Assembly (NCBI RefSeq): GCF_003762835.1
Contig: NZ_RJWA01000009.1
Coordinates: forward strand, 124,001-188,000
Source of the DNA: Micromonospora sp. HM5-17
GTDB taxonomy: Bacteria; Actinomycetota; Actinomycetes; Mycobacteriales; Micromonosporaceae
Length of the DNA: 64,000 nt
Reading direction: 5' to 3'
The notes beneath the pieces were generated by a model that was not told the DNA's origin, did no database searches, and saw only the letters and a program-made list of their open reading frames with translations. Each line of letters begins with the position of its first letter. The first letter of the stretch is position 1. The position numbers were made by a program, and so were the translations under genes. This document shows, piece after piece, positions 16,580 through 25,552 of this stretch.

Positions 16580-18520
16580 ATGTCGGCCCGCGAGACCTCC
16601 GACGAGTCACGCCGCAAGCCACTGCTGACCGTACTCTTCTGGTCGGGGGTCGGACTCGCACCGATGGCGGCCCTGCTGCTCCTGGTCGGTGACGGTAACG
16701 GGCCGCTACGGATCGCCGCGGTCCTCGCCGTACTCGCGGTTGTCCTGATCGGACTGTCGATTGCGCTGCGTGGTGACGCCGACAGCGTTCGGGTGGAGCT
16801 GGAGGAAACCCTCCTGGAGGAACTCGACGACCTGCGCGGCGAACTCCGGGGCGAGATCGCCACCGCCGCCCGGAACACGCACAGGACCCTCGGTGAGCGA
16901 CTGGACGAGGTGCAGGGCAGCGTCGAGGCGCTGCGGGGCCAGCTCGAGGCCGTCCGGTCCGGCCAGGATCCGGGCCGGGTGAGTGCGGGTGCGGCCGTAC
17001 CCGTGGCGGCCGGCGCGGCGGCACCGGCGGCCCGGGACGCGAACGACTCCGCGCCGACCGGCCGTGCGTCGGCCAGGCATGCGCAGGGCAGCGCCGGTCC
17101 GGATCGTTCCGACGTGGCCGAGGGCGGTCGGGGTCGTGCGGCCGTGACCTGGGCGGACAGCCCGCGCGAGGAGGCCGTGCCGGCGGGGTCGGCGGGACGC
17201 CGCGGCGGCGCGGCCCGGGGCGCGGAGTACGGCTCGCCGCGCGGCGCGGAGTACGGCTCCGGACGGGACGACGACCGGTACCCCGACGACCCGAGGTCCC
17301 CCTACGACGAGGACGACCACCCCGACGGCCGTCGGCGCGGCCGGGGCAGGGGCCGGTACGAGCGGCCCGACGGGCCGGCCGCCCCGGGGCCCGGCACGTA
17401 CGGGCATTCCGGCGGCGGACCGGAGGCATACTCCGGCGGCGCGCAGTGGCCGCCGCCCGGCGGTGCCCAACACGGGGCGACGGGCAGCCTGCCCCGGCTC
17501 GGCCCCGGCGTCGTCCAGCACACCGAGACCGTCCAGGTGACCACCCGGCACACCATCGTCGGCGCCGCCGACGAGGACTTCCACCCCGGCACCGTCTACG
17601 GCGGCGGCACCTACGGCACCGTCTACGGCGGTGGCCGGTCCGGCGGCACCTACGGCGGCGGGGTGTACGGCGGTCGGGGCGATCGGCCCGACGACCGGGA
17701 CGTCGACTTCCCCGACGATCGCGCCGAGGAACCGGAGGAACGGCCGCGCCGGGGTCGCCGGGGCGGTGAACCGGACGAGGGTGGCTCCGGTGGCCGGCGC
17801 TTCGCCGGCGTGCGCCTCGGCGACTTCGGCCTCGGCGAGATGCCGTGGCGGAACCGGTCGGCGGAGCCCGACCCCGACCTGGTGACCGGCGATCCCGCCG
17901 ACGACTCCTACTGGTCCGAGCTGCGCTCGGACGACCGGTGGCCCGCAGCCAGGGACGATGACCAGGGTCAGGAGCTCCGGATGGGCCAGCGGCGGGCCTC
18001 GGTCCGCGCCGACGAGTCCGGAGTGGAGATGCGGGTCGAGGACCGCTGGGCCGAGGTCCGCCACGGCGACGAGCGCGGTCGGAGTCGCCGCTGGTCCGAC
18101 GCCGACGACGAGCGTCGCCCGGGCCGCCGCTGGTCCGACGCCGACGACGAACCTGGCGGCCCGACCGATCGGTCTGGGGCGGGACGCTGGGGCGGAGACA
18201 GGGACGACCGGCGGCCCGATCCGCGGGCCGGCCGGGGGCGGAGCTCCTGGGACGACCCGGATGTCGGTCGCGGTTCGGGCCGGCGGGGCGCGTCCGCGCC
18301 CGCGCTGCCGGCCGGAGGTGTCGACCCGGTCAGCGCCTGGGCGCCGTCCGGCGCCGAGTGGGGGCCACGACGGTCACCTGAGCCCGAGCCGGTGTCGCGG
18401 GGGCGGCGGCACCGGGACGACGAGGAGTACGGCTACCCGCCGGACGACGAGGCACCCCGGGCCGGCGGGACCCGGCGGAGCGCCGACTACGGATACGGCG
18501 CCGACTACGGCTACCGCTGA
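16580..18520 (+). CDS. Membrane protein with coiled coil and long disordered low-complexity tail
   Basis: A 646-residue protein: a short polar N terminus, two membrane segments (about 16-36 and 43-64), a predicted coiled coil (about 66-125, LEETLLEELDDLRGELRGE), then some 500 disordered residues rich in Gly, Arg, Asp, Tyr and Pro. The tail has repeats: Gly/Tyr repeats near 335-365 (VYGGGTYGTVYGGG), a duplicated RRWSDADDE with a 26-bp identical DNA repeat at 18086-18111 and 18125-18150, and ADYGYGADYGYR at the end. The ATG follows a TAGGCT box by 8 nt. No catalytic domain. I do not know its role; such architecture would suit a membrane-linked scaffold. Confidence 0.75.
   Translation: MSARETSDESRRKPLLTVLFWSGVGLAPMAALLLLVGDGNGPLRIAAVLAVLAVVLIGLSIALRGDADSVRVELEETLLEELDDLRGELRGEIATAARNTHRTLGERLDEVQGSVEALRGQLEAVRSGQDPGRVSAGAAVPVAAGAAAPAARDANDSAPTGRASARHAQGSAGPDRSDVAEGGRGRAAVTWADSPREEAVPAGSAGRRGGAARGAEYGSPRGAEYGSGRDDDRYPDDPRSPYDEDDHPDGRRRGRGRGRYERPDGPAAPGPGTYGHSGGGPEAYSGGAQWPPPGGAQHGATGSLPRLGPGVVQHTETVQVTTRHTIVGAADEDFHPGTVYGGGTYGTVYGGGRSGGTYGGGVYGGRGDRPDDRDVDFPDDRAEEPEERPRRGRRGGEPDEGGSGGRRFAGVRLGDFGLGEMPWRNRSAEPDPDLVTGDPADDSYWSELRSDDRWPAARDDDQGQELRMGQRRASVRADESGVEMRVEDRWAEVRHGDERGRSRRWSDADDERRPGRRWSDADDEPGGPTDRSGAGRWGGDRDDRRPDPRAGRGRSSWDDPDVGRGSGRRGASAPALPAGGVDPVSAWAPSGAEWGPRRSPEPEPVSRGRRHRDDEEYGYPPDDEAPRAGGTRRSADYGYGADYGYR
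18086..18150 (+). repeat. Direct repeat of 26 bp, 39-bp period, in the disordered protein gene
   Basis: Positions 18086-18111 and 18125-18150 are identical and encode RRWSDADDE twice, 13 codons apart. The repeat is in frame, so copy number change would keep the gene open. Confidence 0.7.
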
Positions 18521-18569
18521 CCGGTGCGGTGTCGTCCCCGCTCCCGTCGCACGCGTACCGCCGATCGGC

Positions 18570-19733
18570 TCACTTGTCGATGTCGCCGACGACGAAGAAC
18601 ATCGATCCGAGGATCGCGATCAGGTCCGGCACCAGGCAGCCGGGCAGCAGCGTGGTCAGGGCCTGCACGTTGGCGTACGAGGCGGTGCGCAGCTTCATCC
18701 GCCATGGCGTCTTCTCGCCCCGCGACACGAGGTAGTAGCCGTTGATCCCGAGGGGGTTCTCGGTCCACGCGTACGTGTGCCCTTCCGGGGCCTTGACGAC
18801 CTTCGGCAGCCGGACGTTCACCGGCCCGCGGATCCGGTCGACCTGCTCCAGGCACCGCTCGGCGAGGTCGAGGGAGACGTACACCTGGTCGAGCAGCACC
18901 TCGAACCGGGCGTGGCAGTCCCCGGCGGTCCGGGTCACGACCGGCACCTCCAGCGACCCGTACGCCAGGTAGGGCTCGTCACGGCGCAGGTCGAAGTCGA
19001 GCCCGGAGGCGCGGGCCACCGGTCCGGAGGCACCGTACGCGGCGGCGTCGGCGGCGGAGAGCACCCCGATCCCGACCGTACGGGCGAGGAAGATGTCGTT
19101 GTGCCGGATCAGCCTGTCCAGGTCGGGCAGGCGACGCCGGACCTCGCCGATCGCCGCCCGGGCCCGGCGGGTCCAGCCGGCCGGCACCTCCTCCTTGAGC
19201 CCGCCGATCCGGTTGAACATGTAGTGGATCCGGCCGCCGGAGACCTCCTCCAGCACCGCCTGCAGGGTCTCCCGCTCGCGGAACGCGTAGAACATCGGCG
19301 TGATCGCGCCGATCTCCAGGGGGTACGAGCCGAGAAACATCAGGTGGTTCAGCACCCGGTTGAGTTCGGCGAGCGCGGTACGCAGCCAGACCGCCCGCTC
19401 GGGGACCTCGATCCCCATCAGCCGCTCGACCGCGAGGACCACGCCCAGCTCGTTGGAGAACGCGGACAGCCAGTCGTGCCGGTTCGCCAGGACGATGATC
19501 TGCCGGTAGTCGCGGACCTCGAAGAGCTTCTCCGCACCCCGGTGCATGTAGCCGACGATCGGTTCACAGGAGACCACCCGTTCGCCGTCGAGCACCAGCC
19601 TGAGCCGGAGTACGCCGTGCGTCGACGGGTGCTGCGGCCCGATGTTGAGCACCATGTCGGCGGTGTCGAGGCCCGTGCCGGTGCCGACGGTCAGCTCCCG
19701 CAGTGCCCCGGTGTCGGCTGTCATGTCGGACAT
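18570..19733 (-). CDS. nuoD: Solitary NADH-quinone oxidoreductase subunit D (49 kDa) paralogue
   Basis: A 387-residue homologue of the NuoD/NDUFS2 subunit, which in complex I forms part of the quinone site. Visible signatures: [16 protein letters not shown] (about 28-43), [13 protein letters not shown], a [14 protein letters not shown] stretch in place of the usual RxDYLSxxxNE, and the C-terminal [13 protein letters not shown] with a terminal lysine where arginine is usual. No other nuo subunit is in the window. I chose ATG 19733; ATG 19724 is an alternative, and neither has a strong ribosome binding site. A MidA-type methyltransferase, whose mitochondrial relative methylates this very subunit, is encoded 1.9 kb away. 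It could belong to a second complex I encoded elsewhere. Confidence 0.85.
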   Translation of the reverse strand: MSDMTADTGALRELTVGTGTGLDTADMVLNIGPQHPSTHGVLRLRLVLDGERVVSCEPIVGYMHRGAEKLFEVRDYRQIIVLANRHDWLSAFSNELGVVLAVERLMGIEVPERAVWLRTALAELNRVLNHLMFLGSYPLEIGAITPMFYAFRERETLQAVLEEVSGGRIHYMFNRIGGLKEEVPAGWTRRARAAIGEVRRRLPDLDRLIRHNDIFLARTVGIGVLSAADAAAYGASGPVARASGLDFDLRRDEPYLAYGSLEVPVVTRTAGDCHARFEVLLDQVYVSLDLAERCLEQVDRIRGPVNVRLPKVVKAPEGHTYAWTENPLGINGYYLVSRGEKTPWRMKLRTASYANVQALTTLLPGCLVPDLIAILGSMFFVVGDIDK

Positions 19734-19768
19734 CGTGCCACGCCACGAAGTCCATCGCCGTCGTCCGG

Positions 19769-21037
19769 TCAGGCCCTCCCGCCGTGCGGCTCTCCGGCCG
19801 GGGCGTCGCCGACCGGCTCGAGGGTGGGTCCGACGTCCGGCTCGGGGTTCGCGCCGCCGGCGGTTTCGGCGGCGGTGATGAGCCGGTGGCCGGAGGCGAG
19901 TACGGCGATGGCCAGTATGAAGGCGAATCCGCCCAGGTAGAACGGGATGCTCAGGTCTGTCGCGTCGGCGAGCTTGCCCGCGGCGTACGGGGCGAGGCCG
20001 CCGCCGATGAACCGGACGAACCCGTACGCGGACGAGGCGACCGGCCGTTCGACCGGCGAGACCAGCATGACGGCCTGGGTGGTCAGGGTGTTGTTGATGC
20101 CGATGAACGCGCCGCTGAGGATGACCGCGACGATGACGGCGGCCGGGGTCTCCACGCCGAGCCCGATGACCGCCATGACGACGCCGAGGCCGATCAGGTT
20201 GACGTAGAGGACGGGCGCGGTGCCGAAGTGTGCCTGCAGGCGCGGCGCGACGAGGACGCTGAAGATCGCGACCAGCAGACCCCAGCAGGTGAAGACGAGG
20301 CCGAGCTGGTGGGCGTTCAGTTCCATCGGGTACGGCGCGTACCCGAGCATGGTGAAGAAGCCCCAGTTGTAGCAGAGGGCCATGACCGCCATGATCAGCA
20401 GTCCCCGGTGCCGCAGCGCCTTCAGCGGCGCCGCCAGCGACGTACGCCGGGCTGGCCGGGGCAGGGCCGGGACGGTGACGAGCGTGGCGGCCAGGGCGAT
20501 GAACATCAGCGCCGCCACCCCGAAGAACGGCCCCCGCCAGCTGATGCTGCCGAGTTCGCCGCCGAGGAGCGGGCCGACCGCGATGCCGAGCCCCAGCGCG
20601 GTCTCGTAGAGGATGATCGCGCCGGCGAAACCGCCACTGGCGGATGACACGATGACCGCGAGGCTGGTGGCGATGAACAGGGCGTTGCCCAGCCCCCAGC
20701 CGGCGCGGAACCCGACGATTCCCCCGATCGAGTCCGACGTTCCGGCGAGCGCGGCGAAGATGACGATCAGGGCGAGACCGATCACCAGGGTACGTTTGCC
20801 GCCCAGGCGGCTGGACACCCAGCCGACCACCAGCATCGCCACGGCGGTGACGACCAGGTAGCTGGTGAACAGCAGGGACACCTGGCTCGGTGTCGCCTTC
20901 AGGTTGGCCGCGAGCGCCGGCAGGATCGGGTCGACGAGCCCGATGCCCATGAACGAGATGACGCACGCGAACGCCACGGCCCAGACGGCTCGGGGCTGTC
21001 GGAACGGGTTCGCGGCCTTGTCGGGTGGTGCGGTCAT
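19769..21037 (-). CDS. MFS drug/metabolite efflux transporter
   Basis: A 422-residue major facilitator of the DHA1 (12-segment) type with 12 predicted membrane helices. It has the N-terminal [13 protein letters not shown] stretch, the loop 2-3 motif [16 protein letters not shown] (motif A-like) and a helix 5 motif [15 protein letters not shown] (antiporter motif C, GxxxGPxxGG). The ATG overlaps the stop of the upstream marR gene by 4 bp (ATGA), so the pair is one translationally coupled operon. A regulator-pump pair of this kind usually responds to the exported compound. The substrate cannot be read from the sequence. It ends 36 bp before the nuoD paralogue start. Confidence 0.92.
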   Translation of the reverse strand: MTAPPDKAANPFRQPRAVWAVAFACVISFMGIGLVDPILPALAANLKATPSQVSLLFTSYLVVTAVAMLVVGWVSSRLGGKRTLVIGLALIVIFAALAGTSDSIGGIVGFRAGWGLGNALFIATSLAVIVSSASGGFAGAIILYETALGLGIAVGPLLGGELGSISWRGPFFGVAALMFIALAATLVTVPALPRPARRTSLAAPLKALRHRGLLIMAVMALCYNWGFFTMLGYAPYPMELNAHQLGLVFTCWGLLVAIFSVLVAPRLQAHFGTAPVLYVNLIGLGVVMAVIGLGVETPAAVIVAVILSGAFIGINNTLTTQAVMLVSPVERPVASSAYGFVRFIGGGLAPYAAGKLADATDLSIPFYLGGFAFILAIAVLASGHRLITAAETAGGANPEPDVGPTLEPVGDAPAGEPHGGRA

Positions 21038-21519
21038 GCGGGTTTTCCTCGCTGGTCGTCCTGGTTTCGCTGCGGTTCGCCGGTGGGTGTGTCGGCGAGC
21101 TGGGTGTCGACGAGCCGGGCGAGCGCGGGCAGCGCCGCGACGATCGCCGCCCGGTCCGCGGGGTCGAGCTGGCCGAGCAGGTGCGACAGCGCCTCGGCGC
21201 GCTGGGCCCGGCGGCGGTGGAGCAGCTCGACGCCGGCCTCGGTCGCCTCGACCAGCACGCCCCGCCGGTCGGTACTGGTGGCGGTGCGGCGTACCAGGCC
21301 CTCGCGTTCGAGCCGGCTGACGAGCTGGGTCATCCCCGGCTGCGAGACACGCTCGGCGTCGGCCAGCTCGGTGAGCCGCCGTGGGCCCTCCCGAACCAGC
21401 CTGGCCAGCAGCGAGGCGGCGGCCATGCTCAGGTCGCCGAGGGTGGTGAGTTGCCGGACGAAGCGGACGAGCCGTTCGAACACGGCGGCCAACTCGGCTC
21501 CCTCGCCGACATGATTCAT
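21034..21519 (-). CDS. MarR-family transcriptional regulator
   Basis: A 161-residue winged-helix regulator of the MarR family, beginning [24 protein letters not shown]. The DNA-binding part is visible as [30 protein letters not shown] followed by the wing [18 protein letters not shown] (roughly 48-95), with helices at both ends for dimerisation. The ATG at 21519 lies inside a 7-5-7 inverted repeat and 6 nt after a CATAAT box, so I infer a leaderless mRNA and autorepression; an ATG at 21555 would place the operator inside the coding region. Directly coupled to the MFS gene, whose expression it probably controls. Confidence 0.9.
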   Translation of the reverse strand: MNHVGEGAELAAVFERLVRFVRQLTTLGDLSMAAASLLARLVREGPRRLTELADAERVSQPGMTQLVSRLEREGLVRRTATSTDRRGVLVEATEAGVELLHRRRAQRAEALSHLLGQLDPADRAAIVAALPALARLVDTQLADTPTGEPQRNQDDQRGKPA

Positions 21520-21533
21520 AACGTCATTATGAA
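21515..21533. promoter_or_regulatory. MarR operator overlapping leaderless promoter
   Basis: TTCATAA and TTATGAA are perfect inverted repeats separated by 5 bp. On the minus strand the site contains CATAAT followed by 6 nt and the marR ATG, so the operator covers the -10 box and the transcription start. Confidence 0.65.
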
Positions 21534-21663
21534 CATTGCCGCTTCCGGGCCGCACCGTGAGCTGGCTGACGCCGTCCGCGCCGTCGGGTCGCCGACCGGT
21601 CGTTCAGCGAGAACACGGTCGGCAAGGAACGTGGTCAGCGAGGAACGCGGATCACCGGCCCGG

Positions 21664-22740
21664 TCACCGAGCCTGCGGCGGCGCCTCCGCTGGCGCCTCC
21701 GCCGGCCAGGGCGGCAGGACCGCCGCCGGGGCGATCCCGACCGGCTGGAACAGCCACCAGTGGCCGCCGAGCCCGGCCGGGTCGGTCAGCTCGGCCGCCG
21801 TCGACGCGGCGGCGAGGGCGCGGACGTAGCCGGCGGGATCGGTCGAGGCGAGAGCGAGCGGTGGGCGGGCGCCGTCGACGCCGAGGGCCCGCAGGGCGGC
21901 GCGCTGGCGCACCAGGGCGTACGGCAGCCCGGCCACCGCCGACCCGGCCGCCGCGACCGAGTCGATCGCGACGTGGGCGGTCAGGTCACAGCGCCCGTCC
22001 GGCACCGGCGGCACCTGGCGGCCGTCCCGGAACCCGGTGAGGGTGCCGTACGGCGGTCGGGCCTGGCGCAGGTGCCCGTAGTCGACGGCGAGGGCCAGCC
22101 CCCGGTCCAGCGCCGCCACGGCGGCGGCCCAGGCGTCGTCGCGGGGCAGACCGATCTCGGCCCGTTCCGGAGCCTCGGCCGGGGCCGCTGCCCCGGACCA
22201 CCCGGGCGCCGGCTCCGGGGCCGGCCACCACCGGGCGAGCCAGTCCGCCTCGGCGCCGTCGACCGGCCCGCCGGCCGACTCGACGCCGGTGGCGGGCTCG
22301 ACCAGCACCCGGCGCCACCCGGTCGGCCCGGACTCCACCACCTCCAGCGGCACGTTGTCCAGCCACTCCGTGCCGAGGAGCAGCCCGACGACCCGCTCCG
22401 GCAGGTCGGCCCGCCAGTCGATCGCCGGGGCCAGCTCCGGTGGACGCGGGGCGAGTTCGACGGCGGTGAGCCGGAGCCGGTCGGCGAGGCCGGAAGGGGC
22501 GAGCCGGGCCAGGGTGGTCAGCAGTTCGCCCCGGCCGGCGCCGACGTCGACCACGTCCAGCCGGTCCGGCCGACCGAGCGCGGCGTCGAGACGGTCCAGC
22601 AGCCGTACCAGCGCGGTGCCGAGCACCGGCACGACGTGCGCGCTGGTCCGGAAGTGCGCCGCCGGCCCGGCCCCGGCGACGAAGAAGCCGCCCTCGCCGT
22701 ACAGCGCGGCCGACATCGCCGCCGCCCAGCCGATCGCCAC
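21664..22740 (-). CDS. MidA/NDUFAF7-type (DUF185) SAM-dependent methyltransferase
   Basis: A 358-residue class I methyltransferase resembling the DUF185/MidA family. It has [21 protein letters not shown] in the N-terminal part (family: GDFVTSPEISQ-like), the SAM-binding [16 protein letters not shown] (63-78), [16 protein letters not shown] (about 120-135), and the later [23 protein letters not shown] (near 215-237; DYG is a family mark). The eukaryotic member NDUFAF7 dimethylates an arginine of NDUFS2, the NuoD orthologue, so the nearby nuoD paralogue is a candidate partner. The GTG start is 6 nt after a TAGCCT box, suggesting a leaderless mRNA. The family call is good, the substrate is an inference. 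Confidence 0.8.
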   Translation of the reverse strand: MAIGWAAAMSAALYGEGGFFVAGAGPAAHFRTSAHVVPVLGTALVRLLDRLDAALGRPDRLDVVDVGAGRGELLTTLARLAPSGLADRLRLTAVELAPRPPELAPAIDWRADLPERVVGLLLGTEWLDNVPLEVVESGPTGWRRVLVEPATGVESAGGPVDGAEADWLARWWPAPEPAPGWSGAAAPAEAPERAEIGLPRDDAWAAAVAALDRGLALAVDYGHLRQARPPYGTLTGFRDGRQVPPVPDGRCDLTAHVAIDSVAAAGSAVAGLPYALVRQRAALRALGVDGARPPLALASTDPAGYVRALAAASTAAELTDPAGLGGHWWLFQPVGIAPAAVLPPWPAEAPAEAPPQAR

Positions 22741-22746
22741 CGATCC

Positions 22747-22752
22747 AGGCTA
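22747..22752 (-). promoter_or_regulatory. -10 box of leaderless midA-type gene
   Basis: On the minus strand TAGCCT is followed by GGATCG and the GTG start at 22740. Confidence 0.5.
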
Positions 22753-22974
22753 TGCGTCGCCGCGCATCCCGGTTCCTCCGCCGTACCGCGGCCCACACCG
22801 CTGCCGCCCGGCCACGCGGCATTCCCGTACCCCGCCGGTCCGGCCCGGCCGTCGTGGGTCGCGGCGGGGGCACCGGCGGCGGTGAAGGTGTTCACAACCA
22901 CGTGGTCGAGATCGGGCCCGACGGCGCATACTTGCGATCGACCGGTACCACTTGTCGAGGACTGGATCATCATC

Positions 22975-24072
22975 ATGAGCGCATCGCCGCGCCCGGGCTC
23001 CGCCACGCCCGGAGGGCTGGCTCCGCCGTCCGGCGTCGAGCCGGCGACCACGGCTCCGCAGAGCCACGCCGGGCCCACCGGCACCGGGCCGGCCGTCCCT
23101 GGCGCGCCCGACGCCACCGTTCCCACCACCCCGCCGCGCCGGCTCACCGTCGGGATCGTCGGTGCCGGACGGGTCGGGCCCGTGCTCGGCGCCGCCCTGG
23201 CCCGGGCCGGCCATCGGGTGGTCGCCATCACCGGCGTCTCGACCGCCGCCCGGGAGCGGATCGCCCGGCTGCTTCCCACCGCCGCCGTCCGGCCCGCCGA
23301 CGAGGTGGCCCGAGCCGCCACCGACCTGCTGCTGATCGCCGTACCGGACGATGCGCTCGCCGGGGTCGTGACCGGGCTCGCCCGGACCGGCGCGCTGCGC
23401 CCCGGGCAGGTGGTCGCACACACCTCGGGGGCGCACGGCACCGGCGTGCTGGGGCCGGTCCGGGCGGTCGGCGCCCTGCCGCTCGCCCTGCACCCCGCGA
23501 TGACCTTCACCGGCACCGCCGACGACCTCACCCGGCTCCCCGGCATCTCGTACGGCGTCACCGCCCCGGTGCCGCTGCGCGCGTACGTGGCACGACTCGT
23601 CGCCGACCTGGGCGGCGTACCGGAGTGGATCTCCGAGTCGGACCGGCCGCTCTACCACGCGGCGCTCGCGCACGGCGCCAACCACCTGGTCACCCTCGTC
23701 AACGAGGCGGCCGACCGGCTCCGCGACGCCGGGGTCGGCGACCCGGCGAAGGTGCTCGGGCCGCTGCTGACGGCCGCCCTGGAGAACGCGTTGCGGCTCG
23801 GCGACGCGGCGCTGACCGGGCCGGTGTCCCGGGGCGACGCCGGAACCGTCGCCCGGCACCTGGACCGGCTCGCCGTGGCCGCACCCGACTCGGTGCCCAG
23901 CTACCTCGCGCTGGCCCGCCGCACCGCCGACCGGGCGATCGCCGCCGGCCGGCTCCGGCCGGTCGACGCCGAGTCGCTGCTCGGCGTGCTCGCGGACCGG
24001 GATCGGGAGGTCGCCCGCGACCGGGTGGACGCGCCCGGCCGCCGGGCCGGAACGACGGGTGGGGCCCGATGA
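22975..24072 (+). CDS. Rossmann-fold DUF2520 oxidoreductase-like protein
   Basis: A 365-residue protein: a disordered Pro/Thr-rich N terminus of about 55 residues, then a dinucleotide-binding fold with [20 protein letters not shown] (60-79), the strand [15 protein letters not shown], and the motifs [12 protein letters not shown] and ALHPAMTF. The DUF2520 helical domain follows, with [17 protein letters not shown]. The architecture is that of 6-phosphogluconate or ketopantoate reductases. The gene directly precedes panC with a 4-bp overlap (ATGA), as does the DUF2520 gene Rv3603c in Mycobacterium tuberculosis. A reductase role in pantothenate synthesis is plausible but unproven. The ATG at 22975 is the last in-frame start before the domain; GAGGA lies 14 nt upstream. 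Confidence 0.85.
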   Translation: MSASPRPGSATPGGLAPPSGVEPATTAPQSHAGPTGTGPAVPGAPDATVPTTPPRRLTVGIVGAGRVGPVLGAALARAGHRVVAITGVSTAARERIARLLPTAAVRPADEVARAATDLLLIAVPDDALAGVVTGLARTGALRPGQVVAHTSGAHGTGVLGPVRAVGALPLALHPAMTFTGTADDLTRLPGISYGVTAPVPLRAYVARLVADLGGVPEWISESDRPLYHAALAHGANHLVTLVNEAADRLRDAGVGDPAKVLGPLLTAALENALRLGDAALTGPVSRGDAGTVARHLDRLAVAAPDSVPSYLALARRTADRAIAAGRLRPVDAESLLGVLADRDREVARDRVDAPGRRAGTTGGAR

Positions 24073-25052
24073 CCGAGGTGCTCCGGACCAGGGCCGAACT
24101 CGCCTCCGCACTGGCCTCCCGCTCGGGAACGCTGGCGGTGGTGATGACCATGGGCGCCCTGCACTCGGGCCACGAGGCGCTGCTGCGCGCGGCCCGGGAG
24201 CGGGCGGACGACGTCCTCGCGACGATCTTCGTCAACCCGCTCCAGTTCGGGCCGAACGAGGACTTCGACCGCTATCCCCGGACCTTCGACGCCGACCTGG
24301 CGGTCTGCGCGGCCGCCGGGGTCCGGTACGTCTTCGCGCCGTCCCGGGAGGAGATGTACCCGGACGGCGAGCCGATGGTCCGGGTCAACCCGGGCGGCCT
24401 CGGCGAGGAGCTGGAGGGGGCGAGTCGGCCGGGCTTCTTCACCGGTGTCCTGACCGTGGTGCTGAAGCTGCTGAACCTGATCCGCCCGGACGTCGCGTTC
24501 TTCGGCGAGAAGGACTACCAGCAGCTCGTCCTGGTCCGGCGGATGGTCCGGGACCTGGCGTTGGACGTGGAGATCGTCGGGGTGCCGACGGTACGGGAGC
24601 CGGACGGGCTCGCCCTCTCCAGCCGGAACCGGTACCTCTCCGCCGCGGAGCGGACCGCCGCGCTGAGCCTCTCGGCCGCGCTGCGGGCCGGGGCGGAGGC
24701 CGCCGCTGCGGGCCGGGGCGCCGACGGCGCGCTCGCCGCCGCCTTCCGGGCCTTCGGTGCGGGCGCCGGTGGCGGTACGCCCGACGCGGTCACCGGCCCG
24801 GCCACCGGCTCCGCTGCCCCGACCACCGCCGGTGAGTCCGGTGCCGGCGCGCCCGCCGGCTCGCCGGCCGCGGGTGGGTCGGACGGCGCCGCCCCGGCGG
24901 CCCGGCTCGACTACCTGGTGCTGACCGATCCCGAACTCGGGCCGCCGCCGGCGACCGGTCCGGCCCGGATGCTGATCGCCGCCTGGGTCGGCACCACCCG
25001 ATTGATCGACAACATGCCGGTGGAACTGGCGCCGGTCACCCCGGAGGGATAA
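24069..25052 (+). CDS. panC: Pantothenate synthetase
   Basis: Condenses pantoate and beta-alanine with ATP to give pantothenate. The 327-residue protein shows [10 protein letters not shown] (27-36), [18 protein letters not shown], the active-site [32 protein letters not shown] and SSRNRYLS (184-191). It is about 40 residues longer than most PanC proteins because of an Ala/Gly/Pro/Ser-rich insertion at roughly 231-277, before the final [12 protein letters not shown] strand; catalytic motifs are not affected. ATG overlaps the preceding stop, and panD follows 4 bp later, so the three genes are one operon. Confidence 0.96.
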   Translation: MTEVLRTRAELASALASRSGTLAVVMTMGALHSGHEALLRAARERADDVLATIFVNPLQFGPNEDFDRYPRTFDADLAVCAAAGVRYVFAPSREEMYPDGEPMVRVNPGGLGEELEGASRPGFFTGVLTVVLKLLNLIRPDVAFFGEKDYQQLVLVRRMVRDLALDVEIVGVPTVREPDGLALSSRNRYLSAAERTAALSLSAALRAGAEAAAAGRGADGALAAAFRAFGAGAGGGTPDAVTGPATGSAAPTTAGESGAGAPAGSPAAGGSDGAAPAARLDYLVLTDPELGPPPATGPARMLIAAWVGTTRLIDNMPVELAPVTPEG

Positions 25053-25056
25053 CCCG

Positions 25057-25482
25057 ATGCTCCGTACCATGCTCAAGTCGAAGATCCACCGGGCCACGGT
25101 GACCCAGGCCGACCTGCACTACGTCGGGTCGGTCACCGTCGACGCCGACCTCCTCGACGCCGCCGACCTCCTCCCCGGCGAGCAGGTCGCGATCGTGGAC
25201 GTGACCAACGGGGCGCGACTGGAGACGTACGTGATCCCGGGCGAGCGGGGCAGCGGGGTGCTCGGCATCAACGGCGCCGCCGCCCACCTGGTCCACCCCG
25301 GCGACCTGGTCATCCTGATCTCGTACGCCCAGCTCGACGACGCCACCGCCCGGACGTACCAGCCGCGGATCGTCCACGTTGACGCGCGGAACCGGATCAT
25401 CGAGCTGGGCGCCGATCCGGCCGCGGCGGTGCCGGGGATGGTCGGCGACCCGGTCCGGGGAGACGCGCTCGCCGCACATTGA
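25057..25482 (+). CDS. panD: Aspartate 1-decarboxylase proenzyme
   Basis: Makes beta-alanine from aspartate, the second substrate of PanC. The 141-residue precursor has the conserved [21 protein letters not shown], with the Gly24-Ser25 bond that self-cleaves to form the pyruvoyl group. Further marks are [32 protein letters not shown] and [23 protein letters not shown]. Length is normal for actinobacterial PanD. It starts 4 bp after panC with the ribosome binding sequence GGAGGGATAACCC overlapping the panC stop. PanC, PanD and the DUF2520 protein are thus made together; CoaX, the next enzyme, is encoded 4 kb downstream. Confidence 0.97.
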   Translation: MLRTMLKSKIHRATVTQADLHYVGSVTVDADLLDAADLLPGEQVAIVDVTNGARLETYVIPGERGSGVLGINGAAAHLVHPGDLVILISYAQLDDATARTYQPRIVHVDARNRIIELGADPAAAVPGMVGDPVRGDALAAH

Positions 25483-25514
25483 TCTTCCTGTTCGGGTGAC
25501 CGCTCCGGTTACCG

Positions 25515-25520
25515 TAAGGT
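25515..25520 (+). promoter_or_regulatory. Possible -10 box upstream of Septum_form-type lipoprotein gene
   Basis: TACCGT and TAAGGT overlap at 25510-25520. Either would place the transcription start about 25 nt before the ATG, leaving room for the GGGGAGGGA ribosome binding site. No clear -35 box. Confidence 0.3.
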
Positions 25521-25552
25521 GCAACCGGACGGTGGCCCGTGGGGAGGGACGC

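Noticed and set aside
18570-20966. An apparent 798-residue fusion of an MFS-like reading frame to NuoD.
   Set aside because: The N-terminal half is a shifted reading of the MFS gene. NuoD has its own start near 19733 and the MFS gene has its own frame, with correct helices and a coupled marR.
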